Shown here: piece after piece, positions 42,981 to 56,370 of the stretch
How the letters are laid out: the number at the start of each line of letters is the position of its first letter
Position numbering within the stretch: position 1 is the stretch's first letter
Assembly (NCBI RefSeq): GCF_901933205.1
Contig: NC_044571.1
Coordinates: forward strand, 76,013,689-76,077,688
DNA length: 64,000 nt
Reading direction: 5' to 3'
Source: Camarhynchus parvulus
Lineage: Eukaryota > Chordata > Aves > Passeriformes > Thraupidae
Notes under the pieces: generated by a model
What the model was told of the DNA's origin: nothing
What the model saw: the letters and a program-made list of their open reading frames with translations, nothing else
Database searches by the model: none
Made by a program: the position numbers and the translations under genes

Positions 42981-43262
42981 CAGCTTCAGAAAACCCAGCT
43001 GTACCCTGGGCTGCATCCAAAGCAGCGTGGGCAGCAGGGCCAGGGAGGGGACTCTGCCCCTCCGCTCTGCTCAGAGCCCACCTGCAGCGCTGCACCAGCT
43101 CTGGGGTTCCAGCACAGGGAGCACAGTGAGTCCAGAGGAGGATCACAAAAATAATCAGAGGTGTAGAACACCTCTACTCTGAGGAAAGGCTGAGAGAGTT
43201 GGAGTTGTTCAGCTTGGAGAGAACAAGGTTCCCATAGGTATCTTGAACCATTCTATGATTTT
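42981..43262 (+). mobile_element. CR1 LINE fragment with internal deletion
   Basis: CCTGGGCTGCATCCAAAGCA, CTCTGCCCCTCCGCTCTGCT and AGGAAAGGCTGAGAGAGTTG follow the end of the CR1 reverse-transcriptase ORF in order. They are then joined directly to the extreme 3' end, TTGAACCATTCTATGATT. The roughly 200-base stretch normally between them is missing, so this copy was internally deleted after or during insertion. Confidence 0.85.
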
Positions 43263-44478
43263 TGTTAACATGTTGGACTCAGGGTGGATGGTTAGTAGCA
43301 GTAAGATTTCATAATTCCAAAGATAAATCTGAAATAGTCTATGTGCCTTTAGAACAACAGCAACCTTTAGAAAGATACGATTTTAGAATCCTAACTACAC
43401 AGTATTATTGTGAAATGCTATTTTTAGGATTTTATAAACTATTCATCTTGCAATATCAAACAGCCCAACTGGAAAAGTTATATTTTCTCTAAATCAGATG
43501 TTTGATTAGTGCAAATCACACACAGAGTAACAGATGAGCCATGCTTCTGTTTTAAAAGAAGCTGGCTACTGAATACACTGATACCTATCTGTGAGAAAAT
43601 TTTGAAAGAGTAATAGTCTAAGTTTCATGTATTTCTGCTATTCACTCCTAGGTAGGAACCCAGAGGCGGAACAAAGGAAACATACAATTTTGTTAAGATT
43701 AATTTCCTAAGTGTTTCCCCCCCATCTCTGCGCTGAGTGGGGGAAAGTAGTAGCTCAACTTTTCTGAGGTTTTTTCTCTGATTCTGTGAGGGGAGCAAGA
43801 ATGAGGAATCATCTCCAAGCTCTCTGTAGATTAATGGCTGCAAAGTACCCAGAGTCCAGGATTTGTGCTGGACCTGGATGTCCACTCAGGTGTATGTAGA
43901 GGTCAAAATGAAGCAAAGATAAAAATGTTGGCTTCTTATTCCTTCTTTCTTTCAGACCTTATTCATATAGGGGATCCTGCTGCACAGTGATCTGATTGTA
44001 AAATAAAGCTGAATATGAACCACAGAATCGGATTCAATATTTCACCATTTTATTTTGATCAATTCTGACAAATTTGGGTCTAATATGCTTGGAGTCTCAT
44101 TTCCCAAAGCTAAATTTGTGCTATTCTTCAACACTAAGAAGATGAAAGAGATGCTGATGAGTTGATTGGTAAATGAGTTAATTTTGAATGGCTTTGGCTG
44201 ATTATTTAGTTTTGTTTTAAGAGCATTTGTTTTTAGTTGGAAAACACACAGAAATTAATTGCTAACAAGAGTAGGTCTCCTGAATTTAGCTGTTTTAATT
44301 CTAAGCAAGCAGTTTTATTCAGCTAGTTTAATTGCTTGCCTAAAGAAGGACTTAAATGCACACATATGGACTGGACTGCACTGCACCAGCAAAGTGCTTT
44401 TGTGTAACAGTCTGAATGGCTTTGAAGGGGTCATTCAATACAATTTTCAGGAAGGGTCACAACCTCCTTTGGGCATCA

Positions 44479-44535
44479 ACCTGCTCTGCCACAGCCTCCT
44501 CCATGGGCTGAAGTTCTGTTCTTCATTTTGCTTCT
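44479..44535 (+). mobile_element. Short remnant related to the repeat at 56,371
   Basis: CTTTGGGCATCAACCTGCTC followed by CTCCTCCATGGGCTGAAG resembles, from memory, the module normally found just upstream of the part preserved at 56,371. It is in the same orientation. The fragment is short and diverged. Confidence 0.35.
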
Positions 44536-45271
44536 CACTTGTATTGAAATTTAGCAAATCAAAAATCTCCTGTGTCTTCATTTACCCATAATTCATTCTT
44601 GTCTCTCAAAGTTGCTTCAAAGTTTCATTAATTACTTGAGGTTCATGTAAAATTCCAAGTCCTTAGCTAAAGTAATGTGTAAGTGTTGACATGACATGAT
44701 AAAAAAAATACATATTGAACCCTATAGAAACTGTGGAGGGAGTCCAGTGGTAGTGCATTTCATCAGATATAAAAATAAAAAGTGTAGGCTTGTGGCTATT
44801 TTTATTATTTATACTGTCTGAGAATGAGACTGTAAAGTATAAAAACATAGATATAAAATCAAGTGAGCAATTGTACATGATAAAACTTAAATATAGCAGC
44901 ACACTAGATTTGACTTTAATACAAGGGATCTCTGAAATGCTAATTCCCCCAAATTAATTATTTAACACAGGTTGAATTATTCAGGCTTAAAAATACAAAG
45001 CCATGCACAATAAAACTTGCGTGTTACATGGGAGGTACTGAAGCCCCTGGGACAAACTCAAAGATCTTTGCTCAGCCTTCGTTCTGCCCAGACTCTTACA
45101 GGAAACTTCTAGTGGAAACTTTGCTGAGTGAGGATCATCCTAGAACATTCTGTGAGGATTTTGCAGTAGCTGAAGATGGTTCAGGCGAAAATCAGCATCT
45201 TCTGTTTGGGGCTTGATGATTAAGAGAGGAGAAAAAAGTTTTTAAAACTTCTCAGATCTAAGGATTTGGTT

Positions 45272-45309
45272 GGGAAATGAAAGTTTGGCCGGGAAATGAA
45301 AGTCTGGCC
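45272..45309 (+). repeat. 19-bp tandem duplication
   Basis: Units GGGAAATGAAAGTTTGGCC and GGGAAATGAAAGTCTGGCC are adjacent with one mismatch. Confidence 0.95.
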
Positions 45310-45827
45310 AGGCCATTCTTCTAATATACTAATGGCAATTAAGAATTAAGCGTTTAATATGGCAGCTTTAATTTGCATATGTAAACTGTGATGCAGCACT
45401 CAGTCACTGTGAAAAAAACCACTGGAACAGACTCATAAAGAAGGAGTGCATAATAACTGCTTAATACTGGGTGATATCTTCAGAAACAGATTGCATAATA
45501 GTGACTTACTGCTAATGGAAAATTAATTACTTGGATTGCCTTATTTAAATTCAATATATCATGAACTGTTGGATGAGTTCTGTCCCTACTATACACTAGT
45601 AGTTACATCCAAAAGCCTAGCAAAAACATATTACATCAAAACTGCAGCATGAAATGTAAGTAAGGAGCAGTAGGAGATGGGGAAAGGAACAGTGACTACA
45701 GTGGCAGTAGGATTAAGTTTAAAATACAGAGAAAATAAATCAGGGAAAGGTGACTCCATGCAACGCCTTGCTGAAGTATGTATGTACTGCAGTGGAGCTA
45801 TGGGATCACAGCAACTCAACTAGGTTT

Positions 45828-45900
45828 AGAATCACAGACTGGTTAATTCTAACCACCAACTCAGCACCACCACTATGTTCACCATTAAATCAGGTCCTCT
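45828..45900 (-). mobile_element. Short CR1-like fragment
   Basis: AGAATCACAGACTGGTTAAT, then AACTCAGCACCACCACTATG and TTCACCATTAAATCAGGTCC resemble, in reverse complement, the 3' region of a CR1 subfamily. It is small and diverged, so the assignment is moderate. Confidence 0.55.
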
Positions 45901-47480
45901 ACTGCCTTAGGCTGGGAGGTTGGGGTAAGCTGTGCAGCCCCACAGCTGTGACACAAGGGCATTCATGACACCAGCAAGTGTTAACCTAAGTGATTGCTGC
46001 ACCCTCAGTTCCCCAGAAAGTAGCTCTGAACTAACTTATTACAGTTTTGTTTTAAACAGAATGAAAGTCAATAGTTTAGGAAAAAAATATTTACTAGTAT
46101 TGTTAAAAGTAGATTTTGGAACCTATGAATTGAGGCCTACCCAGTTGTCAGAGATATATATTACATTGTGTAGTATTCTTATATTTCCCTCTTGCATCCT
46201 ATGGAATGTAGCAATATCTCTGTGTTTCGAAAATTATACTTCTGTCCTTGAGCAGCTGCTGCCTGTTCTCACCAGGACAGTATTGGATGTTGCATAAAAT
46301 ATGATTTTAAACGAATCTGTGTAATTGTTTTCATTATAGATAAAGTATATAGATTTTCCAAATCTATTATAACTGATTATCAAAAGGCCAAGTTTAAGAC
46401 TTCCCAATCCCACAAATGGAGATTCAGCTCATCTGATTTAAATCTGACAAAAGAGCATCTCAGCTCTTCTCAGTTGCAAGATATGATTTTGAAGAAGTAT
46501 TCTCACTTGGAGCACAACACTTCATAACGGAGTGGAATTTAGTGCTAATTTTAACCTACCTGAAAAAAAAAGAGCTTCTTCCAGAGTCCTGTTGAAAGGG
46601 CTTGGAAAGGCCCTTTCATTGCTGCTTCAGTGGACAATAAGAGGATACAGGCAGAGGGAACTTCCCAAACTACTGTGTCTAAACTGGGGGTCTACTGCTT
46701 TTTTCCCGGCTCTTAATTAGAACCAACTCCTATTATTCTTGAAGTCAAAATTAATTTTAACATTAAAGCCTGAGAATTATTTTAAGCATTATTCCCAAGA
46801 GGAATGTGAAGTGGATTATTATTTTCACTTCTGCCTTTGCAACTCAGAGTACTAGCAGCTTTTTTCACCAAGAACCCTCATGCAAGTAACATGGTCCCAA
46901 GAGCTGATAAGTGAAGAAGGCAAGCAGACCCTTTGACTCAAGATTCCAAAGAGCTATTTACAATATACACCGCTTAGAGATTAATAACAGCAGTCTTGTA
47001 GCTCTGAAACAGTTCCATGGGAGTTTCATCCAAGAATTTATTAAATAAATCAGTTAAGTAACAACAACTTATTTTCTCCAAAGAAAACGAACTTCTGAGT
47101 AGGCTGTTGCCTAAAAAATTCTCTTTAGAATGCTACTGTGGCCTTGGAAACCTTAGCACTTCTTAGAAATACCAGTGTTTCAAAAAAGACACAACAAAGA
47201 GGACAGAAACTGAGAATTCATTTTTGCAGAGATTTCTTACCTCCAGTCTCACAGCTTACATGCTGCTTTCCAGTGGAACACCGTGCACTTTCAGAAAAAG
47301 TCTTGTAGCCACAGTAACTTACTAATACTTGTCCACTGCAGGTACCTTAGCACAGAAAGTGGATACTAAAGATTATGATGGGATTTGAAGAGCAATTCCA
47401 GAAAACTTCTGTCCTGCCAAGATCATGAATTTATCTCCAAACATGTACATGGTGCAACCACAGAGGACGAGGATGCCCAC

Positions 47481-47901
47481 TGTCCTGGTTACAGATGGGA
47501 TGTGGATAATTTTGGCAGCAGGCACAGGCATGGCCAGGACCCAGAGCTTGTATGATACCACCTCCCATTTCCCTTTTCCAGGGATGAGATAAGGGCTCCC
47601 TTAAGGGTCAGTATAAGAGGATGGCAGAGGGAGCAGCCAGGTATTCTATGGGGGGTTTCATATTAATTTTTTACCTCCCTCTTGTACCCTCTGTCATCAG
47701 TACTGTTGCTGTTACTGTTGTTTTTCTTATCTCTTTGCTGTTTCCAGTAAATTGTTCTTGCCTCAGCCCATGATCTTTGTCTTTTGTGCCTCCAATTCTC
47801 CTCTCCAGCCCACTACAGGGAAGGGGTGGCGTGGGAGGGAGTGAATGAGCAGTGTATGGTATGGAGTGGTCTCAGTGGGAGCACTAAATTTGAGTATACC
47901 A
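47481..47901 (+). mobile_element. Endogenous retrovirus LTR, ERVL-like, degraded
   Basis: The left end TGTCCTGGTTACAGATGGGA matches, as I recall it, the start of a common avian ERVL-type LTR family. The right part has the family's AGTAAATTGTTCTTGCCTCA and CCCATGATCTTTGTC stretch followed by TTGTGCCTCCAATTCTC and a GGAAGGGGTGG...GAGTGAATGAGC tail. At about 420 bases it appears shortened internally compared with my recollection of the family. No internal retroviral genes flank it, so it is probably a solo LTR. No clear target-site duplication could be found, and the right edge is approximate. Confidence 0.72.
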
Positions 47902-50793
47902 TTCCTAAACCCCAACACCTACAGAGACCTGAAAATCCGTCAGGATTTCAGGATTTACTCATTATAAAATACCACGGTATAGCAACCCATTAATTCTTCT
48001 GAATTTGGTCTATAACTGGGTCTATAACTGATGATTCTAAAAGCATTCATCAAGCATTCATGACTCTATAGAATATTAAATGGCAAGCATAGGTAACATA
48101 ATTCATGCAATGATAATTTTTGAAGTAATTTTCAACAATTTCCAGTAAGCAAGGCCAAAACAATAAAATGGAATTCCACCTGGCTGACTCTTGGTTCTGG
48201 GAGATTTTTTGTTATTATTATTAAATATTAATGATACAAAGATGCTTATCTAGCTCATCCATACAGCTGGGATTTGCTTAAAGCCTGTACCAATCCTGCT
48301 AATATCCAGGATAAACTCTTAGTTTTGTTGTAGTCCATTGATGACATGGCTTCCATGGATTCCAGTGGGATCAGAATTTCATCTCAATAGATAGTTTTCT
48401 GGTGCAATATCTACAGAGGAGACTGACACCAATAATTTTTTTCTTTGTCAGTAATTCAAACAGTTTGTACCAATTGTCAACTGTCTGGAAAGATGAAATT
48501 GTTCCAATGCTTAATTAATGGGGAAAAACAAATTTATTTGGCTTCCTGAATCATTTAACTTTGAGAGTGTTTAAAGTACTTAATTGTGGTTTTAGATTTT
48601 CAAATGTAATTACTAAAATCAAAATAAAATAATCACAAAAAAAATATCAAGGGATACATTCTGAAGTGACAAAGAATGACTGTTTATCATTTGGGGATTT
48701 AATTTCTTTCCAAGATGAAAAAACCTGTCAAGTGATAACTGATGATTTTATGGACACTGCATCTGCTGAATATTGTAAAGAAATTTTGTCTGAAAAATTT
48801 ATCAAATCAGAATATAATTAACATTATGCAGGTTAGCTCATGTATCTTGGATAAGATTCAGCATTTACATATTTTTAAATTATTCAATATTCTTTCTTTT
48901 TTGACTTTTCCTTTGAATTGCTTCCTAAAGACACAAATTGCTTCCACAGAGTAAAATTAATCCCTTTTTGTACGAATTTATTGTTGTTATTAATCAATAT
49001 TATGGAGTAAAACTAAGGGTATGATCTATGTGACCCAGTATGGATAGTTTTGTGGATACTATATATTTCGGGTAAGTTTTTGCTCTGTCCTTGTTATGCA
49101 TTTTTTTGTCACATAAATATGATCTACTAGAATGATCCTGTAGAGCCCAGCAGAATGTTCTCTTAGCCATATTTTCAAAGATGCCATGAAGAGTTAAAAC
49201 TACAGTGGTTTATCTCTGTATATCAATCAAGAGGATTCTTCTATGAGGAGATTCATCCATGATGTAGTTTGGAGGACTCAGACAAGATTAAAAATACATC
49301 ATACAATTCTGGATCCATGTAGGTGGCATGGACTACAAGAGAATGAATGAAGGACATTTGCATAGTTTTTACTGCAGATATACTTCCTCTGGAGTAAAAT
49401 CTCAGTAAAATCTAATTCTGTAAAAAACCATCTCAGAATGAAGGTGAACTGCACAGAACAAACTGTGCTCCACATGACTCATGTGAGCAGTAGATCACTG
49501 CTGTAGTTTGCATACAGTTATTTTTTGCAGTCTGTTCTCTTAAGCTCCGAGGAATCAGCAGACTGGTGAGAATCTGAGAACCGTGAAGTCTGGGACAAGG
49601 ATGTTTTGCAACTGCAAGTTATTTAGCAACTTCAGCTTGGTGAAGAAAACAGAGACCTGCTGTCTAAACAACCAAAAATCTGTTAAACTTTACCTGGAAG
49701 TATTGAGTAAATAACTCTAGCTCAACTCTCAGTAGGCCTGCTTTATTCAAAATTATTTCATATACTTCAAAAATATATTCAAAATATTTATTTTTTTTCC
49801 CCTGACAAATTTTCTCTGGGAGAATTTCTCCAATGTACTGATCATCAGTAATCTTTAAATATTGACCACGTCTTGCTTTTTACATTCATATTTATTCACT
49901 CCTCATTAATCCTACTTCCCAGAAATAAACTGAATTCCCAGATTCCTTTTGAGGTATCTTTTGCATACTGATACTTTGCGAAATCTCATTACGTGTGCTA
50001 CATCTGCTCTCAAGGGATAAAAGAAGAACAAGCATATTTACTGAAAAGGCTATGAGCATAAAGATTAAATGCTTTCATCATTATATTTGATTTCTTTGAT
50101 AGCATTATTTACAAATACACCAGCCATGCAGGTATTTTACAAGGCCCGAACAAAAGTAAGAACCAGACTTCAATTTACTGCTACCAAATGTAAGAGATCG
50201 GTATTTTGGAAATATTTCCTACAACATAAGAGTTGTCATATGATAATGGAAAAAAACCCAACTAAATCTTTCTAAAGATGTAGATTTTCTCAATTTTTAA
50301 TAAATATTTTTAATCAGAAGGATAAAATAATATTCCTTAGAGCTGTTCTGTCTGTTCCCTTGCCCTAACTTCATCCCCATCTGTCCCCATGCCCCAATCT
50401 CATTCCACTCCTTTAGTGGACTAACTTGATGTTCAAAGGTCTCTGCTAAATCCTAGAATTGCCTTTTCTTTTCTTTGGAGGGTTAAGTGATCATGGCATG
50501 AAATACAGATACTATCTCATCACTTCCATTTGCAAAATAGGAGTCTGGAAACATATTCCTGTTTAATATTTTTCACAATTTTGTTTCTTATGCTTTCATG
50601 GGATGTGCATGCATCTATTACTACAACATGGTCTAAGTTTTATGTGTTGACTATTGTGGGGGAGCTTGAAAGGTAACAGGTCAATGCTGAACTGTGGAGC
50701 AGAATTTATTTTGCTTAGCTTTTGCACATTTGCAATGTAAGAACATCTACTGGGGTGATTATCTAGGCTTCCCTGACGATCACTGGGGGAAAA

Positions 50794-50847
50794 TTGGATA
50801 GACAATTAGCCAAAGATGAATTGGATAGACAATTAGCCAAAGAAGAA
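50794..50847 (+). repeat. 27-bp tandem duplication
   Basis: Two adjacent 27-base units beginning TTGGATAGACAATTAGCC differ at one base (50,794-50,820 and 50,821-50,847). The unit is a multiple of three but lies in no supported gene. Confidence 0.95.
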
Positions 50848-51268
50848 AACTGAATAGCTCTATGCCTGTGTTATAAGCATCTAAAGATAAGTGAAAATTG
50901 TTTCCACCCCACATGGTATTCTTAAAAGCCAAAGGATGATGTATCTCTGCCTCCAAACATACCTTCCCTCTTTTATTCCCAGACCCTATCACTTTGCTTT
51001 TTCTGCAGATAATCTGGTAGTAAATTAGGCAGGCGAACATTGTAGTGCATTTTGTAAAGTTTATCAGAAGGAAAGTTTTCCTTAGAGAAACTGCAGGTGG
51101 GCTTGTTTCATATTTTAACTTTTCCAGATTGAAATTGATTCAACTTACATGATACTGTGTTTAATGAATATATTACTTGCAGGTTTCCATGGACTGTTTT
51201 TTTGTTCTTATTTGCTTGTTATGGTGTTAGCTAAATCCTTCCATGCTATCAGAATGATCTGGATCAAA

Positions 51269-51302
51269 GAAATTTCACAAACTGTGAAATTTCACAGACT
51301 GT
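51269..51302 (+). repeat. 17-bp tandem duplication with palindromic core
   Basis: Two adjacent units, GAAATTTCACAAACTGT and GAAATTTCACAGACTGT, differ at one base. Where they meet, TTTCACA and TGTGAAA form perfect 7-base inverted repeats with a 3-base spacer. Confidence 0.95.
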
Positions 51303-52067
51303 GAAAGTGACCATCATTCCTGAAGTGCCATGATGTAAAAAGAGCAGGCAAATGCTATGCAATCTGGTGCGGCCAACTTTGGGGAACCTATGGATTACTA
51401 AAAGAGTGTAATCAACAACAGCAAGAAGTATTTTTTGACACTGTGGTGGTACAGCCAGACACAATGAATAAGCATCTTGCAATGCATGTTAGCAATTTAA
51501 CTTCCTTTACTGTCATTTATGAAACTGAGATTGCATCTGGTATCAGTGTGGGAACTGCAATAGGGAGCATAGAAGATTTTTAGGTAATTAATACCAAATT
51601 GTCCCATCTGGTGGCAGGATACAGAGTGACCGCTCATTCAGGACTGAAGTCACAATGAGTAGAACTGATTGTCAAAGCAGGTCCTGAAAGATGCCACCAT
51701 AGCTCAAACGGTAGAATAGAGGACATATATATGGAGAATATATTTGTCAAAACTTTATCTTACCAAGAATGTTGGGTAGAGCTTGTCAAATTGTTTGTAA
51801 CAAAATCACTATGTAGCAGACTGATTTGTCATACATTTTCTGTATCAGCCCTGTTTTCTTTCTCAAGATATATGTATACTTGCGTTTATATTACATGTAT
51901 TATGGATTACATCTTGCAATTTAGTTCCTAGAATTCAACAATTAATGTATATAAACAACTTCATCAAGGAAATCTGTTTATGTGTTTTTCCTAGAGGTTA
52001 CAATAAGCAAATAATTATCCCCATTTTATTGTACTATTTTCTCTTAATGAATGCTTGCTGGATCTTC

Positions 52068-52087
52068 AAAAAAAAAAAAAAAAAAAA
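52068..52087 (+). repeat. Poly(A) tract of 20 bases
   Basis: An uninterrupted run of 20 A in AT-rich DNA with no flanking gene-like sequence. Confidence 0.95.
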
Positions 52088-54982
52088 GTAACAATAAGTA
52101 AAAGATAGTGACTATCTTTTCTTGAACAATCTCAGTCGCATATAGTTGTTGATGTGTGATTACACAGAGGAATTTTCTCTTAAAACAGTTATTCAAACAA
52201 ATCCTTACTAATCTAAAAATATATGAATGACAAATGGTGGTAGGCATGAATGTAGAGAAACCAGAGAATCACTCAGAGGGGAAGGCTGTCATGCACCACA
52301 AAAGGGAGCTGTTTGAGAGGTCGCTTGCAACCCTTCATGCAACACAATGTTCTTTTCCCAACTTACTTTTTTCCCAATTTCCAAACAAGACAACTCAGGC
52401 CAGCAGCAAGGACACAGAGAAGTCAGGGTGGCAGAACTACAGAGTTTACCACAGGCCTGCCTGCAGGAGCCAGTAGGGAAATCTCTGTGATAGTTGTTGG
52501 AGGTATAGCAGCAACAAACAAATAAAAGGACATATCTGAGTTCAAAGATCAGTATTGATGCCAATCAATGACACATCATGTTTTCTCTGTAAGAGTGATG
52601 CTCTCAGACCTTACAATTACAAGGGGAAAAAAATCAGTGTCATGCTTTAAAAGGTGGGAACCCTTCAAGATATTAATGCTGATAAGCATTAAAGCTCTCT
52701 ACTACTGAAGTCACTGAATAAGATGGTGTAGCACATACATGTAGCAAAATAAATACAAAATAGAATATAAATCCAGACAGGATTATTTTATTACTTAGAA
52801 CTTTGTCAAAAAGAAACTTAGGGTAGAAATTGATTTACTGTAAAGGAATAGGATGCATATATGTAATTCAGAGTAAACATAAGTAAGATACCATTTGTAC
52901 ATAACTTAGAAAAGATATTTTTGACAGATAAACTGTTGTGATTAATTTTTTTAAATACAGAAGGATTAAATTAGTGGTATATCAATAATTATAAATTTCA
53001 CCTTGAAGGCAGAATGGTGGCACTAATATCCATCATGTCAGGATCCCTAAACAACAAGCTGACATAGCAGTGAGATGTTTAGGAGGTACTCACTGCAGTT
53101 ACTCTGCTTTTAATTTAACAGATCTGTTGGTTTCCTTTCAACATATTTTTCACACTTTTTGTGGTTTTGTATGTTTCTCAAAGGAGGTAGAAAATTCCTA
53201 GTGTTATGCTGGACAGATAACTGATAAATTTATACTAGTATCATCAATAACCATAAGTGATTTGAGAACTAAAGTAACTACTTATGTCATCTTTTAATAT
53301 GACACAGTAATAAACCTTACTGTTGACAATGCTAACTTGAGATTTCTAGTATGCACCAGAAAAAGAAACAAACAAAAAAATTATTATCTTCTCATTTGTA
53401 GAAGCTCCACACCTTCAACTTGTTAAGAACTTAAAATAAAAACCAAATAGAATTTTTTTCAAATTATTAACTACATCATTGCTGTATATGATCATGTCAA
53501 GCTAAACAACTTGTTATTCAAACACATTTTGCAGGCAAAAGTTAAATACCAGGAATAGTTGTTTGAATGCTTAAGAACCTATTTTTGTTGGAGCTGTGAT
53601 GTATTTGTCACTCTTTATGATACTTGTTTACTCTTTACACATTTGCAGGTCTAAATATCAAATCTCCAAGATAAGAAAATGATTCTGCAAAGTATGTACA
53701 CAGAAGGCTTCAGTGTATCACATTATTTACATTCTTTGCTGTTGTGACAAATTTAGGTGACATGTGGAGATGCTTTGAATCACTCAGGCAGGACAAAGAA
53801 GTTAATATAGTACCTTTCATGAACATAGAATGGAAGCTGAAAAGCTCTTAGGTTAGTCATTAAAATGAAAAATTGAAAATAATTTATTTCTTTCTGTAAT
53901 GAAAGAATGTAGAAAAGGGAAAAAATGTAATCTTGATCTCACTTATGCTGTAAGTCTATTGATTTCTGTCAAATTAGTCTTGCATTTCATTACATACATG
54001 ATCTCTGGTTCAAGATCTCTTTCCATATACACTTTGATTAGAAGGCTAAAAACCTTTCCACTTCCTTGGAAAATAAAAATACATTTTTTAGTTAATTCTA
54101 TCTAGTTTTGACTTCAAATATCCTCCTACTCACTTCTCTCAATAGAGAAGGAGTATCTTATTACCTGTAATGGGAATAGGGGCTTGATGACTAGTAGAGT
54201 TCTTTATCTCAGAGCAATATGCCTCAGACTACTGGGTTGGAAACACAGTATTTATTCAAAACCCACAAAATTATATGCAATGAAGCTGCAATGGGTTTAG
54301 TGACAGTATTTCAATTGGACTGACTTTCACAGTGTAGATATAGCACAAGTGGGTGTTAGTACATTTCAAAATTTTAAAATTATTTGACAATAATTAATTA
54401 CACCACGTAAACCAAGGCAAATGCAGACTGACAGATCTTGTGTGAAGGCAACAAGAGAAGAATTGTGTGTTTCTGAAAAAGACAAAGGCTAAGTGAGATC
54501 TTGTAAGGGAGGGGGCAGTGTGTGTGTACGCATGTTTATGTGATGGGAGTAGGATCATCCCTAGCAGTCCAGCAAAAATGATGCTCCCAGAAATCTCTGG
54601 GTCCCCACAAACTTGAGTCCTGAGTATAAATGTTCTGGTAGGAACACATCCTTAAATTAATCCTTTGTCATTGCAGACCCTACTTCTCTCCCCACTCTTT
54701 TGCAGTTCAAAAATCCTTCAGTATCTCTGGCCCATGAACACCCAAGAATGGTCTTAGCCAAGAAATTTTGAACAGCTTTTGAATGTGTTTCTGCGATCCA
54801 GTCCTACTACTCCCATCTAGCTCACCAGCCATCTATGCCTAACTCCTCATCAAGCTCTCCTCTGAAGAAAAAAGCTTCATCTGTAATTTCTGACTGAGGG
54901 ACTAAAATATGCACTCCAGTTTCATACACATATCTAGGCAGCATTCTGTGTGAACAAAAGGGGTACAGCTATGAGAGCCAAG

Positions 54983-55218
54983 TCACAGAATCATAGAACA
55001 GTTTGGATTGGAAGGGACCTTAAAGATCATGTCATTCCAACCCCCCTGCATGGGCAGGGACACCTTGCACTAGACCAGGTTGCTCAAGGTCAGATCCTGT
55101 CTGGCCTTGAACACCTCCAGGGATAGGGCGCCCACAGCTTCGCTGGACAACCTATTTGAGGGCCTCTCCATCCTCATAGTGAGGAATTTCTTTCTAATAC
55201 CTAACCTGAATGTGAAAC
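54983..55218 (-). mobile_element. CR1 LINE 3' end fragment
   Basis: The plus strand reads TCACAGAATCATAGAACAGT, TTGGAAGGGACCTTAAAGATC, GGGCAGGGACACCTTGCACT, GGCCTTGAACACCTCCAGGG and AGGAATTTCTTTCTAATACC, a well-preserved reverse complement of the CR1 3' UTR. It is the best-conserved, so probably the youngest, CR1 copy in the window. It is 5'-truncated with no coding capacity. Confidence 0.92.
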
Positions 55219-56370
55219 AGCAGGTCGGATCGGGGTCGGAAGAGACTGTACAAAGGAAGAATTTTAGAAATGGGGAAAGGTTTCTGGATGGCACAACATG
55301 ATTCTGCCCTCATTCACATTTAAAGAAAGGCAGAAGGCAGCTGGGATTAGAATCAGTAGTTGACAATGGCTATTCCATTTATCTTATGCAGAGAAAAACA
55401 AAATTACTAAGTAGTAATGGTTCCATTTTCAGGCTTTCTAAAAGCAAGTAGAGAGTTCTGCACTACAGAGCAGAGAAGAATTCCATCAGGCAGGCTACAC
55501 ATCCTTCACAACTCCAAGCTGTATAGCATTCTTCTATTCTTTCCATGTGATACTCACATCCACAGCAGTGACACTGCTTAGCCATTGCACAGTTAAACTG
55601 ACTTTGCACCTTTCCTGGTTTATTCAACTGTGGTTTTGATAGTATTCCCATGGCAGAACAGAAAGCCACGAAACTGACTGTGGCATGTGCTGGAGTATCC
55701 TCGTTAGTGCATTCCAACCAGCTTACACAACAAGACTTTGGTTAAATGTGAGCAATTAAACATCACTGTATGAATCCTTGAAAATTTCCTTGGAAATACA
55801 GGTTGATGTTGCCACTTTCTCTTGTTCCTGAAGAGGCTTAGATTAGTCTACAAGTTAGCAATACAATTGCACCTCTATATATTCCACTATAACATTTTTG
55901 TAAGTTATGCAGTGAGGCTGAATCATGGTACTGTGCTGTTCTGCATGGCATCTTTTGCAGCTTTCATTGCCATGGCACCCAAGTGACTTCTAGTAGTGCA
56001 TTGAGAAATGTGCCTGTCAGTCATTAGGCAAGCTCACTCCATCTCTCATCCTTTCCCTTCCCAGGAGCTTTCAGCTTTTGTTTTTCATCTTTGTGAGTGA
56101 AATATCTCAGTCACTAGACTTGATTGAGTGAATTATGATGGAATAACTTGTAACTTGCTGTCTGTAATAAAACCAATTAAACCAACTCTAAACTACACTT
56201 ACACTTCACATTAATGCATCTGTTCTTTTTATCTGAGAAGACAGATGAATTTTCTGATAATGTACTAAAAAAGGTGCGCAAAGGAAATATTAAGCATGTC
56301 AATGCTGCAAATTTTTTTAGTCAAGGTAAGGTATTCTTTACCTCTAAAGCATGAACGTTTAATACATGCA
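55219..56370. other. Intergenic, no gene seen
   Basis: Lies between the CR1 fragment and the GC-rich repeat; no supported feature. Confidence 0.55.

Larger units (their letters stand above)
43263..47480. other. Intergenic, no gene seen
   Basis: Contains the CR1-like fragment, the 19-base duplication and the 57-base repeat remnant listed separately. The rest is featureless AT-rich DNA. Confidence 0.6.
47902..54982. other. Intergenic, no gene seen
   Basis: AT-rich. Holds the 27-base and 17-base duplications and a poly(A) tract. No exon or further mobile element was recognised. Confidence 0.6.

Noticed and set aside
51696..51720. tRNA-like A-box (TAGCTCAAACGGTAGAA)
   Set aside because: No B-box, no cloverleaf arms and AT-rich sequence downstream, so not a tRNA gene; a SINE origin could not be supported either.
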